Source: Bacteroidales bacterium
GTDB lineage: Bacteria; Bacteroidota; Bacteroidia; Bacteroidales; UBA932
Assembly (NCBI GenBank): GCA_024398365.1
Contig: JAKSJG010000001.1
Location: 1 to 64,000 of the forward strand
Direction: 5' to 3'
DNA: 64,000 nt
Positions 8,655 through 17,256 of this stretch are shown piece after piece. A model generated the notes under the pieces. The model searched no databases. It was not told where the DNA came from and was given only the letters and a program-made list of their open reading frames with translations. Every line of letters begins with the position of its first letter. The first letter of the stretch is position 1. The translations under genes and the position numbers were made by a program.

Positions 8655-9005
8655 ATGGACAATGTATCATTAAACCGAGTGGAACTGAGAGGAAGAATCG
8701 GTCAGGATCCAAAGATCGCCCAGGTGGGCAACACTTATGTGACTCATTTTTCATTGGCGACAAGTGAGATTTACAAGGACAGGAACGGGGATCTGCGGGA
8801 GGAGACCACCTGGCACAACATCACGGCATGGGCCGGCAGGAGCATAGAGGATTTCCAGAATCTTCACAAGGGAGTGCTGGTTTCCGTGGTGGGACGCCTG
8901 CGCAGCGTGAAGTATACAAATGCGGAGGGAGAGGGGCATCAGTATATGGAGGTGCTCGCCAGCCGTCTCTCCGTAGTGCAGGAGGCTGACAGGAACCAGC
9001 AGTGA
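8655..9005 (+). CDS. ssb: Single-stranded DNA-binding protein (short form)
   Basis: A 116-residue protein with one OB fold: it opens with SLNRVELRGRIGQDP and has the conserved TWHNITAWAG stretch. It should coat single-stranded DNA as a tetramer. It stops right after the OB fold (ending in ADRNQQ) and lacks the Gly/Pro-rich tail and acidic DDDIPF-type tip by which SSBs recruit other proteins, so it may be a second, specialised SSB. Upstream in-frame codons to 8604 were not chosen because ATG 8655 matches the family start and follows a promoter-like TTACTTTG at 8622-8629. Confidence 0.88.
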   Translation: MDNVSLNRVELRGRIGQDPKIAQVGNTYVTHFSLATSEIYKDRNGDLREETTWHNITAWAGRSIEDFQNLHKGVLVSVVGRLRSVKYTNAEGEGHQYMEVLASRLSVVQEADRNQQ

Positions 9006-9072
9006 CGGAGTGTGATATCTGCAATTGGCGGCGGATATTCGCGCTGATTGCAGATATTTCTCAAAAAATGAG

Positions 9073-9080
9073 TATTTTTG
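9073..9080 (+). promoter_or_regulatory. -7 box of cysS
   Basis: TATTTTTG stands 30 bases before the cysS start codon. A TTG lies 22 bases further upstream, a slightly long spacer. Confidence 0.5.
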
Positions 9081-9110
9081 TAGAATATAAACACGAAAAA
9101 TCACTCTGAT

Positions 9111-10589
9111 ATGCGGAATTTCTATATCTACAACACTCTTACTAGAACAAAGGAACTGTTCAAGCCTATCCACCCTGACATGGTGGGAATGTATGTTTGC
9201 GGTCCGACCGTGTATGGTGACGCCCATCTCGGACATGCAAGACCTGGCGTGACCTACGACGTGCTTTTCAGACTGCTCAAGCATATCGGCTACAAGGTGA
9301 GATATGTCCGCAATATCACTGACGTGGGACATCTTGAGAATGATGCCGATGCAGGCGAGGACAAGATCGCGAAGAAGGCCCGTCTCGAAGCTCTCGAGCC
9401 GATGGAGGTCGTACAGACTTATACCATCCGTTATCATAATGCGATGACGCGCCTCAATGTGCTGCCGCCTTCCATCGAGCCTCACGCTTCAGGCCACATC
9501 ATCGAGCAGATCAACCTCGTACAGCGCATACTTGATTCCGGATTCGCCTATATCAGCAACGGATCGGTTTATTTCGATGTGCAGAAGTATGACAAAGTCC
9601 ACAAGTACGGTGTTCTTTCAGGCCGCAATCTCGAAGAGACCAAGGAGGGTACCCGCAACCTGGACGGACAGGATGACAAGCGCTCCCCGTTTGACTTCGC
9701 GCTTTGGAAGAAGGCGTCTCCGGAGCATATCATGCACTGGCCATCCCCTTGGAGCGAGGGCTTCCCGGGCTGGCATCTTGAGTGCTCTACCATGAGCGAG
9801 AAGTACCTCGGCGAAGAGTTTGACATTCATGGTGGCGGCATGGACCTCATGTTCCCTCATCACGAGTGCGAGCTGGCTCAGAACGTGGCTTCACGCGGTA
9901 CAGGCGGCGTGCACTACTGGATGCACAACAATATGATCACCATCAACGGCCAGAAGATGGGCAAGTCGCTCGGCAACTTCATCACACTGGATGAGCTTTT
10001 CAACGGTACTCACAGGCTCCTTGAGCAGGCTTATTCCCCTATGACAATACGCTTCTTCATACTTCAGGCCCACTACCGCAGCACCCTGGACTTCAGCAAT
10101 GAGGCTCTCCAGGCCGCCGAAAAGGGTCTCAAGAGGATGCTTCAGGCCGCAAAGGATGCGAGGAAGCTCCAGCCGACTTCAGGCGCAGCATCTGTACCTG
10201 AGGTGAACAAGCTGAAGGAGCAGATCTATGACGCGCTTCTTGATGACCTCAATACTCCGAATGCTCTCTCTTATATGTTCGAGGTCGTCAGGATTGTCAA
10301 TGGTGCCAAGGACAAGAGCATCGCTCTCAACGAAGAGGACTGCGCAGTGGTGAAGGCTCTGTTCGATGATATCGTATTCGGCGTGCTCGGACTTGTCGAG
10401 GAGCAGTCGGATTCCGCATCCACCAAGGTCATCTCCGGCCTGATGGATATGGTGATGGATATACGCAAGACCGCCAAGGCCGAGAAGAACTGGGCCGTGA
10501 GCGACAAGATCCGTGATGAGCTGAAGGCTATCGGCATCCAGGTGAAGGATACCAAGGACGGCGGCTACGAGTGGACCCTTTCTGATTAG
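9111..10589 (+). CDS. cysS: Cysteinyl-tRNA synthetase
   Basis: A class I synthetase that charges tRNA-Cys. The HIGH equivalent is HLGH in AHLGHARPG, preceded by the conserved MYVCGPTVY whose cysteine binds zinc. The other zinc ligands lie in the GWHLECS and [10 protein letters not shown] blocks. The KMSKS loop is KMGKS, within [10 protein letters not shown]. The length of 492 residues is normal. It converges on miaB and the two stop codons overlap, with no terminator visible between them. Confidence 0.97.
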   Translation: MRNFYIYNTLTRTKELFKPIHPDMVGMYVCGPTVYGDAHLGHARPGVTYDVLFRLLKHIGYKVRYVRNITDVGHLENDADAGEDKIAKKARLEALEPMEVVQTYTIRYHNAMTRLNVLPPSIEPHASGHIIEQINLVQRILDSGFAYISNGSVYFDVQKYDKVHKYGVLSGRNLEETKEGTRNLDGQDDKRSPFDFALWKKASPEHIMHWPSPWSEGFPGWHLECSTMSEKYLGEEFDIHGGGMDLMFPHHECELAQNVASRGTGGVHYWMHNNMITINGQKMGKSLGNFITLDELFNGTHRLLEQAYSPMTIRFFILQAHYRSTLDFSNEALQAAEKGLKRMLQAAKDARKLQPTSGAASVPEVNKLKEQIYDALLDDLNTPNALSYMFEVVRIVNGAKDKSIALNEEDCAVVKALFDDIVFGVLGLVEEQSDSASTKVISGLMDMVMDIRKTAKAEKNWAVSDKIRDELKAIGIQVKDTKDGGYEWTLSD

Positions 10590-11962
10590 TCTTCCACTAT
10601 TTCAGCTATCAGCGTGGCTGAAGAGCAGGAGAGTATCTTGACATTCACATAATCTCCCGGCTTGTGACCATTGGCCGGGAAGACGCAGGTCTTGTTGGAT
10701 GACGTGCGTCCGATCAGGTCGTCTGCGGACCTTTTGGAACGGCCTTCCACCAGAACTTCGCAGATGCGTCCCAGGTACTGCTTGTTGCGGTCAAGAGAGA
10801 GTTCGTTCTGAAGCTCTATGATTTCGTTGAGGCGCTCAGTCTTGAGCTGGGTCGGAATATCGTCCGGATAGTGCCTTGATGCCTTGGTGCCGGGCCTTTC
10901 GGAATACTGGAACATGAACGCGCTGTCGAAGCCGACCTCGTTGAAAAGGGAGATGGTCTGCCTGTGGTCATCCTCAGTCTCACCTGAGAATCCTGCGATG
11001 ACATCTGTGGTTATGGCACAGTCAGGGAGGATCTCGCGTATCTTGGCGATCCTCTGGAGATAGGTCTCGCGCGTGTATTTGCGGTTCATCTTCTCGAGCA
11101 TCACATTGCTGCCGGACTGGACAGGAAGGTGGATATGCTTGCAGATATTGTCATACATGGCCATCGTATAAAGGACGGCGTCGGTCATGTCCTTCGGATG
11201 CGAGGTGGCGAAGCGTACGCGGACGCTGCGGTCCAGAAGCGCCACCATCTCCAGCAGCCTTGCGAAATCCACATGCTCGGACTCTTTGTCCGGGTTGACC
11301 CAGCAGTATGAATCCACATTCTGCCCGAGCAGGTTTATCTCCTTGTATCCGTTTGCAATCAGGCATTCCGCTTCGCGAAGGATGCTCTTCGGGTCGCGGC
11401 TGCGCTCGGCGCCGCGTACGTATGGCACAATGCAGTATGAGCACACATTGTTGCAGCCCCTCATGATGGAGATGAATGCTGATACCCCGTTGCTGTCCAT
11501 GCGTACAGGAGAGATGTCGGCATAGGTTTCCTCATGTGAGAGGAGGGTGTTGATCTGCTTGGATTCGAGTTTTGCTGCGGACACCAGACGCGGCAGGTCC
11601 CTGTATGCGTCCGGACCGGCTACGATGTCAACCACACCGTTCTCAAGCAGTTTCTCCTTGAGGCGTTCCGCCATGCAGCCGATTACTCCGACCAGCACTT
11701 TCCTCTTCTTCTTTTCCAGGCGGAAGACATCCAGCCTGCCGAGCACCCTCTGTTCCGCGTTGTCGCGGATGGAGCAGGTGTTGACAAGTATCAGGTCGGC
11801 CTTGCCTATGCTGTCGCAGAGTGCGTATCCGGCATCCTGCAGAATGGAAAGCACTACTTCGCTGTCATTTACGTTCATCTGACAGCCGTATGTCTCAATG
11901 AAAACCTTCGGACGAGTTTCGTCGCAAATCGGTTTTATGGAACGGAAATTGGTATTGTTCAT
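10586..11962 (-). CDS. miaB: tRNA-2-methylthio-N6-dimethylallyladenosine synthase MiaB
   Basis: A radical-SAM methylthiotransferase that turns i6A37 into ms2i6A37 in tRNAs reading U-starting codons. The N-terminal UPF0004 domain carries the auxiliary cluster cysteines C27, C63 and C96. The radical-SAM triad is C170-x3-C174-x2-C177 in [10 protein letters not shown]. The last ~65 residues form the TRAM RNA-binding domain. The 458-residue length is typical. MiaA, which makes its substrate, is encoded near 62.6 kb. Its promoter lies back to back with that of the divergent lipoprotein operon. Confidence 0.96.
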   Translation of the reverse strand: MNNTNFRSIKPICDETRPKVFIETYGCQMNVNDSEVVLSILQDAGYALCDSIGKADLILVNTCSIRDNAEQRVLGRLDVFRLEKKKRKVLVGVIGCMAERLKEKLLENGVVDIVAGPDAYRDLPRLVSAAKLESKQINTLLSHEETYADISPVRMDSNGVSAFISIMRGCNNVCSYCIVPYVRGAERSRDPKSILREAECLIANGYKEINLLGQNVDSYCWVNPDKESEHVDFARLLEMVALLDRSVRVRFATSHPKDMTDAVLYTMAMYDNICKHIHLPVQSGSNVMLEKMNRKYTRETYLQRIAKIREILPDCAITTDVIAGFSGETEDDHRQTISLFNEVGFDSAFMFQYSERPGTKASRHYPDDIPTQLKTERLNEIIELQNELSLDRNKQYLGRICEVLVEGRSKRSADDLIGRTSSNKTCVFPANGHKPGDYVNVKILSCSSATLIAEIVED

Positions 11963-11984
11963 CCTATATAAGCTAATTGCAGTG

Positions 11985-11992
11985 CAAAGATA
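11985..11992 (-). promoter_or_regulatory. -7 box of miaB
   Basis: TATCTTTG on the minus strand, 22 bases before the miaB ATG. Only 9 bases separate it from the opposite-facing -7 box at 12002-12009. Confidence 0.65.
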
Positions 11993-12001
11993 ACTTTTTT
12001 A

Positions 12002-12009
12002 TATCTTTG
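12002..12009 (+). promoter_or_regulatory. -7 box of the lipoprotein-SPOR-rpoN operon
   Basis: TATCTTTG followed by CA, 15 bases before the first ATG, which leaves a 5' leader of only about 10 bases. Its upstream element would have to lie inside the miaB promoter. Confidence 0.65.
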
Positions 12010-12024
12010 CAATAGAAAGACAAA

Positions 12025-12492
12025 ATGAAAAGATTCCTTATTTGTTTGTTTTTTGCATCGCTGATGATGGCGGGCTGTTCGCTGAAAGACTACAAGCAGC
12101 TCGAATTCAAGTCATGCAATGTCCGTTCCGTGGAGAATATCGTCTATGGCCGGGGCACTGCGACTGCTGATGTCTGCCTGGAGGTGGGAGTGGCCAATCC
12201 GACACGTTCGGATTTTCAGTTGCTCAGCCTCTATGCGGTAGCCTATTCGGCGAAAGGTGAAAAGATTGCGACAGCCACGACGGATGAGGTGACGGTATTG
12301 GAGCCGAAGTGCGACACCATTCTGCCGCTGAGGCTTGAGGCTGTATTGTTTAATCCGATGGCCACACTGCTCGGCGGCAGGATCGACCCTGAGACCATGA
12401 GCGTGGACGTCGATATGGATGTCAAGTCAGGTATGCTCAAGACCCACGTGAAGAGGGACAAGCTTCCTGTCAAGACTTTGCTGAAGAAATGA
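12025..12492 (+). CDS. Lipoprotein of unknown function, LEA-like
   Basis: A 155-residue protein with signal peptide and lipobox MAGC (cysteine near residue 18). The mature part is a single beta-rich domain with VANPTRSDFQLLSL, reminiscent of LEA14/WHy-type domains (NPN-like pattern with alternating hydrophobics), but the assignment is tentative. It is the first gene of an operon with a SPOR-domain protein and rpoN; its stop overlaps the next start by four bases (ATGA). No catalytic residues were recognised. Confidence 0.65.
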   Translation: MKRFLICLFFASLMMAGCSLKDYKQLEFKSCNVRSVENIVYGRGTATADVCLEVGVANPTRSDFQLLSLYAVAYSAKGEKIATATTDEVTVLEPKCDTILPLRLEAVLFNPMATLLGGRIDPETMSVDVDMDVKSGMLKTHVKRDKLPVKTLLKK

Positions 12493-12947
12493 AGAGACTT
12501 TTGATTATTTCGCTGATGCTGCTGACCTTTGGCTCAGCATGGGCTCAGGACTCCAATACCGGCAAGTCCGAGCAGGAGGTTACCATTTTTGATATCCTGG
12601 CCAAGAATACCATGAACAGCGGCACTGTCATCATAGAGCAGAGTGATGCTCTCAAGAACGCCGTCACCCATCATGTGGTGTCAAACGGCCGCCGCCGTGT
12701 CTCAGGCTACAGAGTGCGCATTTTCTTTGACAACAGTCAGAATGCCAGGGCGAAGTCGCAGTCTGTCGCAAGTTCCTTCTCGTCAATGTATCCGAAGATT
12801 GCGGTTTACAGGACATATGACAACCCGTTCTTCAAGGTTTCTGTAGGAGATTTCCGCACCAGGGCTGACGCCCAGATGTTTGCCGACCAGATACGCGGCG
12901 TGTTCCCTTCAGTATTCCTTGTAAAGGAGACCATCAACGCTCAGTAA
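12489..12947 (+). CDS. Secreted SPOR-domain protein
   Basis: A 152-residue protein with a cleavable signal peptide (ending near FGSAWAQ) and a C-terminal SPOR domain, about residues 70-150, recognisable from the YRVRIFFDNSQNAR start and VSVGDFRTRADAQMFADQI end. SPOR domains bind denuded peptidoglycan strands, so the protein likely works at the division site or in wall turnover. It overlaps the preceding lipoprotein gene by 4 bases and is 2 bases from rpoN, so translation of the three is likely linked. Confidence 0.8.
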   Translation: MKRLLIISLMLLTFGSAWAQDSNTGKSEQEVTIFDILAKNTMNSGTVIIEQSDALKNAVTHHVVSNGRRRVSGYRVRIFFDNSQNARAKSQSVASSFSSMYPKIAVYRTYDNPFFKVSVGDFRTRADAQMFADQIRGVFPSVFLVKETINAQ

Positions 12948-12949
12948 TT

Positions 12950-14362
12950 ATGGCAAAACAGGGATTAGGACTGCAGCTGAAGCAGGTACAGAGGCTTTCC
13001 CCGCTGCAGATTCAGACGATAAAACTCATAGAATTGCCCCGCCTCGAGCTGGAACAGCGTATTCAGAAAGAAATCGAAGAAAACCCTGTCCTGGATGAGG
13101 TCGTGGATGATACGGAGCAGGAGGACGGAGCACCCAAGCAGGTGTCCCTCAATGAGTACACCAATGATGACACTCCGTCATACAAGCTTTATGTGAACAA
13201 TACGGGCAAGGACCTCAAGCCTCAGTACAATACCTTCCAGGTCAAGGAGAGCTTCCATCAGAATCTCGAGAACCAGCTCGGTTTTTGTCAGCTCGACGAG
13301 AACCGCAGGCTGCTGGCCACTTTCATGATAGGAATGCTTGGCGATGATGGTTATCTGCGCCGTGATCTTGAGTCGCTTGTGGATGACATCAGCTTCAAGA
13401 CCGGCATTGAGACCACTGTTGAGGAGCTGGAGGAAGTACTCCACATCATACAGGGTTTCGAACCCGCAGGTGTGGGCGCCAGGGATCTCCGGGAATGCCT
13501 GCTTCTGCAGATAGACAACCGGGAGGAATCCAAGTGGCAGCAACTGGCCAAGACGATACTCGAGGATTATTTCGACGAGTTCACCAAGAAGCACTACAGC
13601 AAGATCGTCAACAAGCTTGAGATTACCGAAGATGACCTCAAGAAAGCCATAGCGGAGATCAGGCATCTCAATCCTCTGCCAGGCGGTCAGATCGATGATT
13701 CATATACCGAGCAGGCACAGCAGATAGTCCCTGATTTCCTTCTGGAGATGAAAGATAATGAGCTCATGCTTTCTTTGCCGAAATACTCCGTGCCGGAGTT
13801 GAGGGTGAACAAGCGCTATGCGGATATGCTGTTGTCCTCGGCCAGCGGTCCCGGCAAGGCCGACAAGGAGGCATCGGCGTTTGTCAAGCAGAAGCTTGAC
13901 TCCGCCAAATGGTTCATCGAAGCCATAAAGCAGCGCCAGAATACCCTGCAGCGCACGATGGAGGCCATACTGGAGTACCAGCATGACTATTTCATCGATG
14001 GAGATGAGACCAAACTGAAGCCGATGGTCCTCAAGAATATCGCCGAGAAGACGGGCTTTGACATCTCCACCATTTCCAGAGTCGTCAGCAGCAAGTACAT
14101 CCAGACCCATTTCGGCATTTACCCTCTGAAGTATTTCTTCTCGGAAGGTCTGGCCAATAATGATGGGGAGGAAGTCTCAACACGTGAGATCAAGAACATC
14201 CTCGTCAGCAGCATAGACGAAGAGGACAAGCGCAAGCCTCTTACTGATGAGGAACTCGTCGAGGTGCTCAGTGCCAAGGGTTACAAAGTTGCCCGCCGTA
14301 CTGTGGCCAAGTACCGCGAGCAACTCTCAATACCTATCGCAAGGCTCCGCAAGGAGCTGTAG
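12950..14362 (+). CDS. rpoN: RNA polymerase sigma-54 factor
   Basis: A 470-residue sigma-54. Region I at the N-terminus is Gln/Leu rich (GLGLQLKQVQRLSPLQIQ), as needed for contact with enhancer-binding ATPases. An acidic region II follows at about 45-65. The core-binding and DNA-binding domains follow, ending in the RpoN box ARRTVAKYRE close to the C-terminus, which reads the -24 promoter element. It sits third in an operon behind two envelope proteins, an unusual context for a global sigma factor that may simply be conserved synteny. No enhancer-binding protein is encoded in this window. Confidence 0.96.
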   Translation: MAKQGLGLQLKQVQRLSPLQIQTIKLIELPRLELEQRIQKEIEENPVLDEVVDDTEQEDGAPKQVSLNEYTNDDTPSYKLYVNNTGKDLKPQYNTFQVKESFHQNLENQLGFCQLDENRRLLATFMIGMLGDDGYLRRDLESLVDDISFKTGIETTVEELEEVLHIIQGFEPAGVGARDLRECLLLQIDNREESKWQQLAKTILEDYFDEFTKKHYSKIVNKLEITEDDLKKAIAEIRHLNPLPGGQIDDSYTEQAQQIVPDFLLEMKDNELMLSLPKYSVPELRVNKRYADMLLSSASGPGKADKEASAFVKQKLDSAKWFIEAIKQRQNTLQRTMEAILEYQHDYFIDGDETKLKPMVLKNIAEKTGFDISTISRVVSSKYIQTHFGIYPLKYFFSEGLANNDGEEVSTREIKNILVSSIDEEDKRKPLTDEELVEVLSAKGYKVARRTVAKYREQLSIPIARLRKEL

Positions 14363-14369
14363 ATTCCGA

Positions 14370-15023
14370 TTAAAGTTTGTCTCCGTAAGCCAGGTCTCCG
14401 GCATCTCCGAGGCCCGGGATGATGTATGACTTGTTGGTGAGTTCCTCGTCGATGGCGCCCACCCACAGGGTCACTTTCTTGTGCGGAAGATTGCGTGAGA
14501 GATACTCGACACCTTCCGCCGATGCAATTGCGCAGACGATATGCGTGTGCTCCGGCTCTCCGTTCTCGATCAGTTTCTGATAAGCCAGCAGGAGGGATGC
14601 TCCTGTTGCCAGCATCGTGTCGGCGATAACCAGCACCTTGCCTTCGGTCGATGCGGAGGTGGCGTATTCGAGCTGGATCTTGAACTTGTTGTCCTTGCCG
14701 TATTTTCTGAACGCTGCGACGAAGGCATTCTCGGCATTGTCAAAATAGTTGAGAAGGCCCTGGTGCAGAGGCAGCCCGGCCCTGAGGATGGTGCTGAGCA
14801 CGATAGGCTTGCGGTGAAGTTGGCATTCCGCTATGCCGAGCGGAGTCTCTACGTTGACTGGTTCGTATTCAAGCGTCTTGCTGATCTCGTATGCGAACAC
14901 TTCGCCCACGCGTTCCAGGTTCCTGCGGAAACGCATGCTGTCTTTCTGTATGGATCTGTCTCGCATCTGAGCGATGAAATGGTTGAGTACGGAATTGCTC
15001 TCGCCTAAGTTGACTACTTTCAT
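14370..15023 (-). CDS. upp: Uracil phosphoribosyltransferase
   Basis: Salvages uracil by joining it to PRPP to give UMP. The PRPP-binding loop is present (KVLVIADTMLATGASL), and the C-terminal GLGDAGDLAYGDKL matches the uracil-binding end of the family. ATG 15023 gives 217 residues starting MKVVNLGESNSVLNH; a TTG at 15038 would add five residues but the ATG start fits the family better. It converges on rpoN with a 7-base gap. The promoter lies at the 3' edge of radC. Confidence 0.94.
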   Translation of the reverse strand: MKVVNLGESNSVLNHFIAQMRDRSIQKDSMRFRRNLERVGEVFAYEISKTLEYEPVNVETPLGIAECQLHRKPIVLSTILRAGLPLHQGLLNYFDNAENAFVAAFRKYGKDNKFKIQLEYATSASTEGKVLVIADTMLATGASLLLAYQKLIENGEPEHTHIVCAIASAEGVEYLSRNLPHKKVTLWVGAIDEELTNKSYIIPGLGDAGDLAYGDKL

Positions 15024-15051
15024 GACGTCTGTTTTCAATTGTGTGACAATG

Positions 15052-15083
15052 CGAAGTTAAGTAGCAGAATTGATATTATCAAA
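15052..15083 (-). promoter_or_regulatory. Promoter of upp
   Basis: TTTG (15080-15083) and TAACTTCG (15052-15059, one mismatch to TAnnTTTG) are 20 bases apart on the minus strand, 28 bases before the upp ATG. It overlaps the end of radC. Confidence 0.55.
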
Positions 15084-15756
15084 TTTCATCGGAAAAGCTG
15101 TAATACTTATTGCCCGCAATTATCAGATGATCCACCAGACTGATGTCAAAATATGCTGCGGCCTCGCGCAGTGCAGCGGTCTCCTCGATGTCATTGCGGC
15201 CGGGCAGGCAGTTGCCGGAAGGGTGGTTGTGCACCAGTATGATGCCGCTGGCCAGCCTGTCCACGGCACGCCGGACTATCATCTTGATGTCCATGACGGT
15301 TGCGCTGATCCCGCCCTTGCTGATGCATTCCTTGCCCGTCAGGCGGTTCGCCCGGTTGAGATACAGCACCCAGCACTCTTCATGCTGCAGCCCGCCCAGG
15401 AGCGGGATCATCATTGCGGCTATGGCTTTGGAATCCTTGATGGCGGGCATGGGTTCGGCAGGTTCCGCGGCGATGCGCCGGCCCAGTTCCGCCGCGGCCA
15501 TTATGGACAGGGCCTTGGCCTGGCCTATTCCGCTGACTTTCTGCAGTTGCTCCGGATTCATTCTGGCAAGGTTGCCCAGCCTGTCCCCGGCAAGTCCCAG
15601 CACTTCCCTTGCAGTGTCCACTGCGCTCTTTTCAATACTGCCGCTGCGGATTAGAATTGCGATGAGTTCCGCTGCGGTAAGTGAAGCACACCCTTTGGAG
15701 AGCATCTTCTCCCTCGGTCTGTCTTCCTCCCGCCACTCTTTGATGTTCTTGTTCAT
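15079..15756 (-). CDS. radC: RadC family JAB-domain protein
   Basis: A 225-residue RadC protein. A helix-hairpin-helix segment (LQKVSGIGQAKAL, about 71-83) precedes a JAB1/MPN metalloprotease-like domain with an intact JAMM zinc site (H176, H178, D189 in HNHPSG...ND). Despite the old name a role in recombinational repair was not upheld for E. coli RadC, and the true activity of the family is unclear. It lies between upp and the rpsT terminator; no clear promoter of its own was found. Confidence 0.92.
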   Translation of the reverse strand: MNKNIKEWREEDRPREKMLSKGCASLTAAELIAILIRSGSIEKSAVDTAREVLGLAGDRLGNLARMNPEQLQKVSGIGQAKALSIMAAAELGRRIAAEPAEPMPAIKDSKAIAAMMIPLLGGLQHEECWVLYLNRANRLTGKECISKGGISATVMDIKMIVRRAVDRLASGIILVHNHPSGNCLPGRNDIEETAALREAAAYFDISLVDHLIIAGNKYYSFSDEI

Positions 15757-15774
15757 ATGTCAAAAGGGTATAAA

Positions 15775-15804
15775 AAAACTTCCCGCAAGCTACGGGAAGT
15801 TTTT
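15775..15804 (-). terminator. Terminator of the tRNA-Glu/rpsT transcript
   Basis: AAAACTTCCCG and CGGGAAGTTTT form an 11-bp stem with a 7-base loop; on the minus strand a run of T and then ATA follows. It lies 27 bases after the rpsT stop codon and just before radC. Confidence 0.85.
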
Positions 15805-15830
15805 CAAACTCTTATGACAAAACAAACAAT

Positions 15831-16085
15831 TTATGAAAGTTTGTTGACGTAAACTGAAATACCGCTTTTAAGGTTTGCAGCTTTGTTCTTGTGAATGACG
15901 TTGATTTTTGCAAGTTTGTCAATCATAGCGAATACCTTTGGCATTGAAGCCTCGGCTGCTGCCTTGTCTGTTGTATTACGGAGCGCCTTTATGGCGTTGC
16001 GTGTCGTCTTGGCATAATATCTATTATGCTCTCTGCGCTTATCGCTCTGGCGATTGCGCTTGTCTGCTGATGCGTGATTTGCCAT
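15831..16085 (-). CDS. rpsT: 30S ribosomal protein S20
   Basis: An 84-residue, strongly basic protein starting [21 protein letters not shown], which matches bacterial S20, a 16S rRNA-binding protein made of long helices. It begins 22 bases after tRNA-Glu; that gap holds no promoter box, so it is probably transcribed together with the tRNA from the promoter at 16210-16239. A strong terminator follows. Confidence 0.95.
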   Translation of the reverse strand: MANHASADKRNRQSDKRREHNRYYAKTTRNAIKALRNTTDKAAAEASMPKVFAMIDKLAKINVIHKNKAANLKSGISVYVNKLS

Positions 16086-16107
16086 TACTTAATTTTTTAT
16101 ATTTTCG

Positions 16108-16179
16108 TAGTGGGTAGGAGAATCGAACTCCTATTGCGAGAATGAAAATCTCGAGTACTAACCGTTATACGAACCCACC
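16108..16179 (-). tRNA. tRNA-Glu (anticodon TTC)
   Basis: Cloverleaf with acceptor GGTGGGT/ACCCACT (one G-T pair), anticodon stem CGAGA/TCTCG with loop TTTTCAT (TTC), and T-arm AGGAGTTCGATTCTCCT. Discriminator A; CCA not encoded. rpsT follows closely on the same strand. Confidence 0.94.
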
Positions 16180-16209
16180 ATCAGTACCCCTTTTGTTTTT
16201 AAGGGAGTG

Positions 16210-16239
16210 CAAAGGTATGAAAAAAATCTCTAATTCAAA
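16210..16239 (-). promoter_or_regulatory. Promoter of tRNA-Glu and rpsT
   Basis: On the minus strand TTTG (16236-16239), an 18-base spacer and TACCTTTG (16210-16217). The tRNA starts 30 bases downstream. Confidence 0.75.
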
Positions 16240-16258
16240 ATTTTTCGGCGAAATATCA

Positions 16259-17245
16259 TTATTCTTTCCAAGCAAATGAATAAATTATTGATTCAACCTG
16301 GCGAAGATAATTGCGTTTGTTATACTTCGGAGCATAGACGAAACCTTCGATCACGATGACTTCCGAGCCGTCCTTGCTGAGGAATGCGTGCTGTACGAAC
16401 GGGCCTCCCATGAAGTCGTTCTGTGTGTCCCAGAGGCCGCGTACCTCCTGTCTGGTGATATTGTTGAAAATCTTCTGGCCATAAACCGGCTCCACGGTAG
16501 GATTGGTGATCATATAGCTTCCCGCCATTGTGGCAGGTACATTTTCCATTGTGACCTGGTTCCTCTTCGCGATGAGCGCCTCGGCTGTGAGTTGTTCTTT
16601 TCCTGTGTATGGGAATGAATATATGAAAATGCCCTGGTTGGTGTAGGAGGTCTCATAGGATATCCAGAGGAAATCCGGGGTCTGCTTCTTGAGTGAGTAG
16701 CCGTTAGGGAAATAAGGGCTGCCGCCGAATTTGTTTTCCACCAGGGTCCTGAGTCCCAGTTCCTCATACTGCTTCGCGTTGGTGATGCAGCGGTTCCTCT
16801 CCGCTGCTTCGTACAGATCCACGAGTTTCTCTGAATTTGCTGCTATGAAGCTGGCTGCGGTGGCGTCATCCGGAGCTGTGATCACAACCATGGTCTGAGG
16901 TGCTGCCCATACGTCATTGCGCAGTTCCATTCCGGCCTTGAGCTCTGGCTTTACGTTGAGGTAGAGCATGTTGCGGTGCACCTTGAGCAGCTTGTTCACG
17001 CTCGCTTCAGGTACGTTGGAAAGGTTGAACTTCGGCTCTTTCTGCGGCAGGACCATATATTCGGATGCGAGGGCTTCCCTTATGGCGTTGCCGGCTTCGG
17101 ATTCCCACTGCGCCTTGCTGGCGACCACGATGATCTCACCTGCCTTGCCGCTGATGGAAGGGAGGCTCTTGCTTGTGTTCTCCTTGCAGGCGTTGAATAC
17201 CGGGATTGCTGCGAGAATGGTCAGAATCAATGCGAATTTTCTCAT
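16259..17245 (-). CDS. DUF4837 family lipoprotein
   Basis: A 328-residue protein with a signal peptide ending in a lipobox-like FNAC (cysteine near residue 20). Blocks such as GKAGEIIVVASKAQWE near the start and GLWDTQNDFMGGPFVQH near the end match what I know of DUF4837, a family found in Bacteroidota and without known function. It lies 11 bases after rseP in the same direction and is the last gene of a dxr-rseP operon, a common position for this family. A role in envelope homeostasis is therefore plausible but not proven. Confidence 0.8.
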   Translation of the reverse strand: MRKFALILTILAAIPVFNACKENTSKSLPSISGKAGEIIVVASKAQWESEAGNAIREALASEYMVLPQKEPKFNLSNVPEASVNKLLKVHRNMLYLNVKPELKAGMELRNDVWAAPQTMVVITAPDDATAASFIAANSEKLVDLYEAAERNRCITNAKQYEELGLRTLVENKFGGSPYFPNGYSLKKQTPDFLWISYETSYTNQGIFIYSFPYTGKEQLTAEALIAKRNQVTMENVPATMAGSYMITNPTVEPVYGQKIFNNITRQEVRGLWDTQNDFMGGPFVQHAFLSKDGSEVIVIEGFVYAPKYNKRNYLRQVESIIYSFAWKE

Positions 17246-17256
17246 ATTGTCAAATG

